From NCBI GenBank assembly GCA_021234155.1, contig JAJEKV010000038.1, positions 10,933,190 to 10,997,189 of the forward strand: 64,000 nt of DNA, given 5' to 3'. Origin of the DNA: Isoetes taiwanensis. Taxonomy: Eukaryota; Streptophyta; Lycopodiopsida; Isoetales; Isoetaceae. A model generated the notes under the pieces. The model had not been told where the DNA came from. It saw nothing but the letters and a program-made list of their open reading frames with translations, and made no database searches. Positions 56,097-64,000 of this stretch are shown in pieces (positions within the stretch are counted from its first letter, which is position 1; each line of letters begins with the position of its first letter). The position numbers and the translations under genes are program-made.

Positions 56097-56148
56097 CTGG
56101 AACGGAAATATTACATCAAACAAAAAATCAAGCTGGCTTATATATGTT
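56097..56148 (+). repeat. Dispersed 53-bp repeat, copy 2
   Basis: CCTGGAACGGAAATATTACA through TATATATGTT matches 17566-17618 with four or five differences. It lies just upstream (on the minus strand) of the RAV fragment. Confidence 0.7.
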
Positions 56149-56193
56149 GTGATAGTGAAATTAGAAACAAACTCTCCACAATCTAATACAATC

Positions 56194-56330
56194 TTCGGGA
56201 ACGCAATAAAGTTACCCTGGTCATGCTGATATGGCGCAATCCTAACAGTGGGTGATTCCATCCCGTAGAATAACCCATGGTGATGATCGTGCCACGACCC
56301 ATAACCAGGGTAACTTTATTGCGTCCCGAA
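56194..56330. repeat. Foldback with 28-bp arms
   Basis: TTCGGGAACGCAATAAAGTTACCC (56194-56217, continuing TGGT) is the complement of ACCAGGGTAACTTTATTGCG (56304-56323, continuing TCCCGAA), with a single one-base gap. The 82-nt centre has no internal symmetry. It could be a small foldback element or the product of a local inverted duplication. Confidence 0.75.
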
Positions 56331-56339
56331 TCTTCGTAT

Positions 56340-57282
56340 ATAAACTTAGTAATCCAGCAACATTGGTGGTACAATCCTCAAACTAGATACATTCGAGTTC
56401 ATACAGGCCTTACAAAGTACAAACACTTGTTTATTTATATTATTTCATAGTTTTTTGACGTGGAGGGCATGATTTGACCTAGGGAATGGGGCTGCAAATT
56501 TCTTTCTTCGTAAAGACGCCACTTGTAAAAGGTGGATTTGTGTTAATGTACGCTCTATTCTCGTTGCCTCGACCTTATCTTTTGTCGATGGATGGAGTAG
56601 GTAAGCAATTTTATTTTTGTTTTGGAAAGATGAGTCGGCATTTGCAAATGAGTTCTGGCTTCTTTGGTACTTTTTTGTGGGCCGAGGAAAAAGAAATTAG
56701 TGCCATTTCCTCTAAGAGAGTAAGGAAGGGCAAGCCAACATAGTTTCTTGGGGTTTAAATCCCCGGGCCTGTCTGTTCTATAGGTGGCGTAGGTTCGCCA
56801 TAGTCTGCTGCAACCTGCCTCCTCAACTCATTGCTTGCGAGGTAAACAATGCATGGAAATCTATGTTATTTCCAGTTATTTTATTGCTGATTGAATGAGA
56901 TCATTCCTGCCAGTTCCGATCAGCTCTAGAAAAAGCTATGAGTGTTGTGCCTTTTGACGAACACATCGTGAGTTGGATAGAATTTCTACCCTTGAAAGAA
57001 TATTAAATTCCCAAATAGTGTGGATCCGTCAGAGAGACCAGATGTTTAAGCTGTTGATAAAGCGAGTAAATTACCAGGGCGATCCTTATGTAGATGTAGG
57101 CCATTAGCAAATGGAGGTGGCCCCTTGAAGTATAGCAAGGGCTAAGATGCCATATGATATATGCTAGCCAGCTCTATAGAATGGGTAATGTAGTTATGGT
57201 GCTAACTTCAAGTATGGGCATTTGTGCAGATATGGAGAGCTGCAGATTCCAGACATACTACCTTGCAGGCAATAAGGGAGAA
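56340..57282. other. Spacer, no gene seen
   Basis: No supported gene. GGGGTTTAAATCCCC at about 56748 looks like a tRNA T-arm but no cloverleaf precedes it. Confidence 0.4.
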
Positions 57283-57463
57283 GCAAGGGAGGTTCACACA
57301 TGTATTCTATATAATACATGTGCGTGGGCATTAGAGGGGTTTTTTCAAAAGATTATGTACGTATACTTAAGCGCAAGGGAGGTTCACACATGTATTCTGT
57401 ATAATACATGTGCATGGGCATTAGAGGGGTTTTTCCAAAAGATTATGTACGTATACTTAAGCG
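57283..57463. repeat. 90-bp tandem duplication with internal palindrome
   Basis: GCAAGGGAGGTTCACACATG...TATACTTAAGC is present at 57283-57372 and 57373-57462, period exactly 90, with about four differences. Each unit contains CACATGTATT-N6-AATACATGTG, a 10-bp-arm inverted repeat. The unit length is a multiple of 3, so one frame shows a 30-residue repeat, but nothing suggests it is translated. Confidence 0.85.
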
Positions 57464-58419
57464 CGATAAATTTCTTGTATACATAAAAGAGAATCATTTT
57501 CAATTATCTATCGGAAGATTAAATTCTTCACCAACATTAAGTTGATTAAAGTTCTATACCAACCTAGATATCCTTAAGTATAGGCAAGATCCCGAGTTGC
57601 CAGGAGGGTCAACTCGACAGGCTCGTCACAGCATGCATGCGACGTTTGCGATATGTCTCAATGGTTACTGGTTGAACGTAAATCGGTCACAAATTATGGT
57701 TGTTTTCCTAAGTTGATTTGTTGCGCAACACTTGGGGGTTAATCTAGGTGCAAGCCAAGGTTGCCTTAGGGGTAAGTGGAATTAATGGTAAAGGGTTAGG
57801 CATTAAAAATAATTTCAAAGAGTTGGATTTGGCTGAAATGGGTTTATAATCATTGGGCCATTTAAGGGTAAATTGATGAGCATCCCTCATACATGGGGCA
57901 CCCAGCAGCAGTGTGGCTTAACTTTGGCTAATCAAAATTTGCTTAGTTTACCAAAATGGGCAACCAAAAAATAGGCTGTGTGGTTTATTCCTAGTTACTC
58001 ATGGAAAAAAATTAGCAAAATTATTTGCCTAGCCTAACATTCTTTCCCGCTCGAGCCGCATTTCCTGGAACTACGAAGTCGGAAAGCAGGACGACGAGTA
58101 GGGACTCAAAAATGTTAGATCGCCATTGATTGGAAGTGCTGAGAGGATGTTTCCTAGGTATCGCCCCTAACTTTGAAAATGGAGCTCCAATGCAATCGCA
58201 AAAGCAAAGTCCATCGTAACCCTAACTCTCCTGGAATCTGATTCTTAGAATTTGCAGTGTTTTATTTTTTAAGGTTCTCTGATTCCTCTAAGCAATCTCT
58301 TCGAATCTGCAGTGGTTTTTGTTTCTCAAGGTTCTCTACTTCGTCGAAGCAATCTTTTCTACTTGGTAAGCATCAATTTCCTTTGTCTTTAATTTCCTGT
58401 GGATGCTCATCCCTCTGAT
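57464..58419. other. Spacer, no gene seen
   Basis: AT-rich. GCAGTGTTTTATTTTT and GCAGTGGTTTTTGTTT with AAGGTTCTCT form a short repeat at about 58255 and 58310. The 22-codon ATG frame at 58181 could be a 5' exon of the tract that follows, but this is speculative. Confidence 0.35.
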
Positions 58420-59500
58420 TAGAGTTCTATGCTTTTGTGCGCATGATAGATCAATTTGCCTACTTTTAGTTTGCAAACTGCTTCGCAAATCATGAGCTAC
58501 TATCTGATTACATGATAATTTGATCAAAATTCTTGAGTTATAGGAAAATAGTTCAGCAAATGAATTAGCAGAAACCATTGATTTTATTTGCATGTAAGAT
58601 ATGGCAAAAACATTTTCTTTTATGACTAGGGAAGCAGGAAGCAGGAAGCAACACTGGCACAGCTCGGTGTAGACCATTTAGATTATTCCAGAATCCAGAT
58701 GCATCATATGATAAAATGATCTGTGCTCCTGTTCCATGAATGTGCAGAGCAGAGGAATAATTATAATCATCAAAGTTGGAGCTTCGTTTGTCTTTATAAA
58801 CATAATTTTCAAGGACATGCAAACCACAGCGTTGGCATTGCCTAGAACCTGTAGAGGCAAGGCACTGGTATGCTTGGTATGCACAATTATTTTTCCATCA
58901 TGATTATTACCTCATAAGTGAGTTCTATGCTCTTGTGCGCATCATAAATCAATTTGTCTACTTTTAATTAGCAAGCTGTTTTACAAATCATGAGCTACAT
59001 GATTGCATGATAATCTAATTAAAATTCTTAAGTTATAGGAAAAGAATTCAGCAAAAGAACTAGCAAAAACCATCGATTCGCATTTGTATCTAAGCTATGG
59101 CAAAAACATTTTCTTTTATGATTAGGGAAGTAGGAAACAACATTGTCGCAGCTAGTTGTAGACATTTAGATTATTCCAGATGCATCATATGATGAAATGA
59201 TTTGTGCTCCTGTTCCGTAAATGTGCAGAGCAGAGGACGTTTTGAGAACAGAGTTGCATGTTGAAACATACACTTAAGCTCAAGGTAAGTCCAAGATGCC
59301 TCCATTATGTACAGTTATTGTTAGAATAATTATAGACATCAAAGCTGGAGCCTCGTTTGTCTTTATAAACATATTTCCCAAAGATATGTTTTCCGCTGCA
59401 AACCACAGCTTTGGCATTGCCTAGAACCTGTAGAGGCAACTGGTATGCTTGGTGGTATGCTTGGTTGCACAGTTATTTTTCCATCATGCTTATTACACCA
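58420..59500. repeat. Tandem duplication, about 500-bp unit
   Basis: AGTTCTATGCTTTTGTGCGC...GATGCATCATATGATAAAAT...GTGCTCCTGTTCC...GGAGCTTCGTTTGTCTTTAT...GCATTGCCTAGAACCTGTAG (58420-58905) recurs at 58920-59495. The second copy has about 100 bp extra, including an exon-like segment (59229-59284). Identity is about 85% by eye. A third, partial copy of the exon-like region is at about 59684-59744. Confidence 0.75.
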
Positions 59501-60448
59501 TAAATGTCATTCAAGTTCAATTGTGGTGTGTTGGACTTTTGCCCCACAGTACACACAAACATACCATTGCCTTCAAACATGTCTTTATTGTACATGTACT
59601 ATTGTTCAAGCTGTCTCTTTAGTATACGTGTATCATAAGATAAACTAATCTTTGCTTTTGTTCCATATTCCATGAATAAGCAAAGTAGAGGACATTTTGA
59701 GAAAGGATTTACATGCATTTTTGCAAGATAAATTATGGCACAAGGTATGTCCAACTCTCCAATTCTTATATGCTGCAGGATCAGGATCAAGAGATTACTG
59801 TATTCTTCCTCGTTGGCATATAATTCTGGTCTTTGTTCATTTAATCAATGAGATTTTGTGAGGGAAATGTTGCTCAATATGCCCACATCTCAGGGCCATA
59901 AATGTGTGATGCAATAACAAAGATATTTTTATTTCTTTTGCTATGGTACTAATTTTTAATTTGAAATTGGACTATGGTAGATAACAATGTTTTGTATCCA
60001 TATCTATCCATATAAAATTGACAAGTAAGATTTAGGTGGACAAGAACGCAGGGCGGATTGTTGCTGCCAAGCTCATGGCAGATAGAAGATTTAAGTGCTA
60101 ATTGCAGGTAAGTTTGGATCTCCATTAATTTTCCTCTCAAACAGCTCTTGGCCCTTTGATCTCTTTTCAAACAGTACTGGTCTTTCTTATTGGAGAGAAA
60201 CAAATTATCCATATTAAATATACAATCTATGTAGCTTGTATAAATTAGATCACTTAGCTTTATTTCTGCTCAAGTTCTTTTACCTCTATTGATCAGCATA
60301 TGTATATAAGGAATGGGGAGCGTTTATGTTTTAAAGTCCGACTCATAGATAGCTTTCAATTATAATTGATTGAATAAGGCTGATTCTGGAGCAGGTCTAT
60401 AGAGAAGAGGATGTCCCTGATATTTATACTTCAGGTCAACATTCTAAG
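59229..60448 (+). pseudogene. Exon remnants of an unknown duplicated gene
   Basis: Segments bounded by splice-like signals: 59229-59284 (AEDVLRTELHVETYT, ending CTCAAG|GTAAGT); about 59684-59744 (VEDILRKDLHAFLQDKLWHK, ending CACAAG|GTATGT), clearly a paralogue of the first; 60036-60107 (VDKNAGRIVAAKLMADRRF, then a stop, ending TTGCAG|GTAAGT); and 60395-60448 (VYREEDVPDIYTSGQHSK, ending TCTAAG|GTATGT). The coding character and good donor sites suggest a former spliced gene with a duplicated exon. Stops within the first and third segments indicate a pseudogene or a noncoding transcript. I do not recognise the protein. Confidence 0.38.
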
Positions 60449-60879
60449 GTATGTCTGTACTCCTATTCTCTTGTTTGTTGGAAATTTGCAAGAAAGCCAT
60501 ATGAAATCTTTCTCCATTGAGTATCATTTGTGCTACTAGTCCTTAGAATATTTTTCATGGATAATGCCCTAGCAATGCAATGGATACATCACATGTATGT
60601 TTGATTATAGTTGGAAATTAGTTTCCTTTAATTTAATTCTTATGAGGGCAGAACCAGTCTGTACCACAATCAAATCACGTTGTGTAGGATATTATATTTA
60701 GTATCTAAATATGCACATGTCTATTTTCAAACAGTTAGTATTTTCTCCTATATTTGAAAATTATAGTTTAATTTGTTTATAGAAATTTGTAATTTTTGTT
60801 GATAGGTTAAATGGCAATGTCAGGGTTCAAATCCCTGGATCTCTTAGGCTATCTAATATATGTTGACATAATATATTTT

Positions 60880-61273
60880 GACGAAAGCACTGACTTTGTT
60901 ATGATGCCACAATTGTTCTAAATTTTGATGCTAAAACTGACTCTAAGTCTGACACAAAATTGATTCAATTTTGACTTTAATTCCGACGCTAATTCTGACT
61001 TCAATTCTGATCCTGATTTTGACTCTAATTCTAAGTCTACTTCTGATGCAAATTCTGACTCTAATTTTGATGCTAGTTATGACTTTAATCCTGACTCTAC
61101 TTCTGATGCTAAATTCTGACGCTAATTTTGACGTTTAAACGACAGAGCATAGAGTCATCTGTAGCGTCAGCCCTAATGTCAGTTTAAGGGTTTTTTCCCA
61201 TTTTTTTCAATTTATGTTTATAACTAAGCTCTGACTCTAAAACTGACTCTAATACCCCCTTCCTCATGTAGTG
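60880..61273 (+). mobile_element. CACTA-type terminus with GACTCTAATTCTGATGC repeats
   Basis: The block is filled with degenerate units GACTCTAATTCTGA(T/C)GC(T/A)AA and ends CCTTCCTCATGTAGTG at 61273. The complement begins CACTACATGAGG, as in CACTA elements. The two halves include both orientations of the unit (GTCAGCCCTAATGTCAG near 61160). The other end was not identified. Confidence 0.5.
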
Positions 61274-61750
61274 GCATGCAATGCTATCAACCATACCATT
61301 ACTATATATTTAGGGTTTGGGATTTAAAGTTTGTATGTTTAGAGAGGATATCATAGACTGTATCAAGTATGTTTACAATTTATGAAGAAAATGAAGACAA
61401 TTCTAAAGGGTTGCCAAGTTCACAAAGTTTATAAGCATACATTGTATGAGAACAGAATAAATCAAGGTATGCGTAAGGTAAGGTCAAGAATGCAAGTAGA
61501 AGGGCAACACTATTAGTTTGCAATATCTGATAGCGGGACCCAATCCTTGCAATCATGTTTGACTATGCATCCACTCATTTTGTTTCACCCTATGCTTCCA
61601 TTAATTGTACGCATTCCCCGCACCCATGGCTAATGCCCAGCATTCCTAAACTCTAAATTCTAGATCATAAAAGCTATGGATACAATTACATCTTCAATGT
61701 CTTAGTCCGCCTACAACTCATGCTACCCATTTCACATGTTCACAGATAAT

Positions 61751-61779
61751 GCCCGGCATTGCCGGGCACACGTTCCTAG
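61751..61779 (+). mobile_element. Helitron-like 3' terminus
   Basis: GCCCGGC-ATT-GCCGGGC (7-bp perfect stem, 3-nt loop), then ACACGTTC, then CTAG, followed by T5. This is the same architecture as 39935-39962, including the shared (A)C(A/C)CGTT(A/C) interval. The 5' end was not located. The preceding 150 bp contains a second, decayed version (AATGCCCAGCATTCC at 61632). Confidence 0.65.
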
Positions 61780-61976
61780 TTTTTCTTATTTTAACAAATT
61801 TTGATAGTTTTAGTTCAATTTTTACAAAATAAAAATCCAGAATTCTTATAATTTTGGATAATGTTCTGCCTTTTTTTTAGAAACTTTAGCCAAATTATAG
61901 TTAAAAATTAGAGGAATTTCATGCAACTATAGCCAAACCAAGTTCATGTTTTAATATTAGAGAGGTCTTAATTTAT

Positions 61977-63137
61977 ACCCTATTGGGGCGTGAACTCGAG
62001 GCTCCAACATGTTCAAAAGCACCTGACTTCATAAACCTTACCTTAGTAAACTTCTCTAGATTATTAAGCTCCTTATAACAATGCACTAAATAGTGGCTCG
62101 TTAAGACCTCCAGGGTTCTGGAAGTCACCAGAATAACCACTTCCAATATGAGAATCTGGACTATCACTCTACGAATGTAAATTGAAATGCCCATAATAAA
62201 CGACACTTTCCCATACAAAATTGCACCTATTATAGAGATCTACATAGGATAAGCTCTATTGATTTGCTTGAGTATGTCACTATACTATGGCAAACAATAC
62301 TTTGATTGATCCATCTTGACATGTATAATACAAAAATAATAGTTGGGTTCCAATGTTGATAATACGTCGATCTATATGATAGTTGGTCAGTCATGTGATC
62401 TTTCATTTGTTCCCTTATCTTAGCCCTTTGACTTGGTTGCTTGCTCTTTCTAGAATCTCTTTCAACTTAGCTTACAAGTTGCACTTTGCAAAGTTGTTTG
62501 ATATATCTATAGTGACATGTTTGAAGTGCTTGCTCCATAGTCTATTGAAGCTAGATTGGGATATTGGAGTACCATTAGTTCTCGAAGCAAAGCATTCACT
62601 TCCTCCAATATACCCTTTTGGGTACAATGGGATGGCAATCTCTTCTCAACAACTGTTTTTCCTTGTCTACCCTTTCTAGTTTTATGTGGCACATTTTCCG
62701 CATTAAATTCAGCATATTTTTCAAAATCTTCCTAGCAGCCAAGATCCTAGAAGCTGGCCTCAAGATGCCATTGTTTCCATGTAATATAATCCTGATCCTC
62801 TTTGCATAATTTGACTGCCAATTTTGCCAAGATGAATTGGAATTTCATGAATATGCATCATTTCTTTTGCATATCTATACCCCAAGCAGTAGAATCTTTT
62901 TTTCTTTGGATAGTTTTCATCTTCAAGTGCAAGCTCAAAAATGGAGTACATTTAAGTTCTTCTCTCATCATAACTATAATTTTGGAAGGTGGCGTTAGCT
63001 TCCACTGATTCATCAATTTCAAACTTCTGAACACAATTAGCCAAACAATATTCCATTCCCCTTACCTTAGCCATATCATCACGTGACAATCACTACTTGA
63101 CTTGCATCTCTTGCTAGGATAATGTTTCACCACTGAA
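61977..63137 (-). pseudogene. DUF7869-type element gene, copy 3 (5' part)
   Basis: Minus-strand fragments follow the order of copy 2: KHYPSKRCKSSSDCH near 63080-63120 (copy 2: KHYPTKRCKSDYDC), MYSIFELALEDENYPKKKRF near 62890-62951 (copy 2: MYTIFGYAIQDERSKKKRFP), GILEEVNALLRELMVLQYPN near 62560-62620 (copy 2: SILEEINALLRTWSGLYIP), and VRFMKSGAFEHVGASSSRPN near 61977-62040 (copy 2: RFRRNGPNEHVGASTSR). The sequence stops before the DNCAGQNKN catalytic-like motif, about 200 bp from the Helitron end at 61779, so it is 3'-truncated. Stops and frameshifts are frequent. It is older or more decayed than copies 1 and 2. Confidence 0.75.
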
Positions 63138-63411
63138 TGTGCCCATTATTGGGGGTGCATTAAGTAAAGCATTGTCATACAGTATCTGCTTAGGATGTTA
63201 ACTATATAGCAGATGTCAGGTCTTGTACATAGGAGAGGTATGTATATGGATCCTATTCTAAACATTGCTGCGATGCTCTATCTCTAAGTATCTCATTGAC
63301 TTGGGTGTTCACTTTATGGTGGAAGAGACGATACAATGCAAGTGCACTATTTGCTTGGGCTCGTAAACACCTTCATTGGTCGGCATCAAGTCTTAAATTC
63401 ATGTCTTTGAG

Positions 63412-63968
63412 CTAATCATCAATCCTGTCTAGTGTATGTGTTACCTTATGCACAACTTCTTTCATTTCAGCCGTGAAGGCAAGAAGCCACTCTACCATTT
63501 CGTCGATTGGATCGATGCCGTATCTAGGCAGCTCTCGTCGCGCAAATTCTGGTTGTATGGCAACTTCAACATGAGGGCTTTCTGGATGATCGCTTGGCTC
63601 AGCTTTTGGAGTCAGTCTAATGATATCATCGTCTGGAGTGCCCATTACTTGTGCATTCTGTAGCCTATTCATATAGTGTGCAGTCCACACCTATACCTAA
63701 ACCTGTTTGAAAATGGGTTGGAATTGCCTCTGCTTGGCACTCTAGATGGGCTGTTTCGTTGCTCTCCAAAGAGAATCAAGGAAACTTTTTGCCTAGTTGC
63801 ATTTGAGGGATCCATCATCAATTCATAAGCAACTTCAACTCTTCTAGGGCTAGCATTCTGACCATTAGCTGGAATAGACCATTGTGTGCTAAGATAGAAT
63901 ACTCTTATCGTAATCATCTCTCTGATCACAATTAATGACGGTTGCAAACGTCCTTTCAATTGGTACAA
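63412..63968 (-). CDS. Unknown ORFs at the window edge
   Basis: Two minus-strand frames, 63669-63968 and 63412-63690, overlap by 22 nt and probably form one frameshifted gene. The upstream frame has VEVAYELMMDPSNATRQKVS and a Ser/Arg-rich tail (NSPSRVPSRGNSNPFSNRF). The downstream frame has HVEVAIQPEFARRELPRYGI and DEMVEWLLAFTAEMKEVVHK. I recognise no family. Its position upstream of DUF7869 copy 3 on the same strand suggests either that element's N-terminal part or a neighbouring retroelement gene. Confidence 0.3.
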
Positions 63969-64000
63969 GATGAAGGGTCTTATCTTGATTAGTAAGTTTC

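Noticed and set aside
60828-60850. tRNA T-arm-like CAGGGTTCAAATCCCTGG
   Set aside because: No acceptor stem, D-arm or anticodon arm can be built upstream. Similar lone T-arm look-alikes occur at about 48850 (TTTGGGTTCGATTCCCAAA) and 56748.

Overview
The window reads as nuclear DNA of a land plant with a large, repeat-rich genome. Supporting evidence is a decayed PPR gene, a RAV-type AP2 transcription factor relic, an intron-containing relic of the plant AIR carboxylase (PurE) domain, plant-type CACTA and Helitron ends, and several copies of DUF7869-type element genes. A fern or another seed-free plant is my best guess, from the DUF7869 load and the many 50-75 nt introns, but that is inference only. 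I see no rRNA, no tRNA and no complete conserved housekeeping gene. Most of the sequence is decayed mobile DNA, pseudogenes, local duplications and spacer.

Layout. 1-4.6 kb: unassigned repeat-like DNA. 4.6-5.9 kb: PPR pseudogene (minus). 7.0-10.9 kb: an element carrying many copies of a 20-bp palindrome (AAAATCGCTTAAGCGATTTT) around a GC-rich, coding-like core. 11-19 kb: AT-rich spacer with several nested tandem duplications. 19.3-24.9 kb: a minus-strand element gene whose reconstructed exons show a ParB-like domain and, in a separate 3' exon, a methyltransferase-like motif, surrounded by GATCGC(N4)GCGATC palindromes including a strictly phased 7 x 34 bp array. 25.0-28.3 kb (plus) and 33.4-30.5 kb (minus): two convergent DUF7869 elements, with a pair of intact, diverged 80-codon genes sharing an identically placed TATA box between them.

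33.9-41.7 kb: a plus-strand, gene-like tract. It holds a 156-codon ORF, CACATGTG minisatellites, a RING-H2 relic, six long foldback hairpins inside a tandem duplication, a degenerate Ulp1/C48 peptidase-like gene, a neatly spliced 3' gene end, and a small ORF with a good start context. 43.0-44.1 kb: small minus-strand ORFs. 47.9-48.5 kb: PurE pseudogene. 49.1-49.5 kb: a CACTA-type terminus. 49.5-53.6 kb: a second, diverged ParB/methyltransferase-like element followed by an FCP1-type HAD phosphatase relic, again among AAATCGC...GCGATTT palindromes. 55.6-56.0 kb: RAV relic. 57-60.5 kb: tandem duplications that include recognisable exons. 60.9-63.1 kb: CACTA-type end, Helitron 3' end and a third DUF7869 copy.

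Two patterns recur across unrelated intervals. First, inverted repeats built on ATCGC/GCGAT halves are concentrated in or beside the ParB/methyltransferase-like elements and the 7-11 kb element. Second, very small introns (50, 61, 63, 64, 65 and 70 nt) preserve frame in several of the gene-like tracts. Best candidates for undescribed biology are the twin 80-codon genes, the six-hairpin cluster, and the palindrome-rich ParB/methyltransferase-like elements. All functional calls are from motif reading by eye, without database searches.
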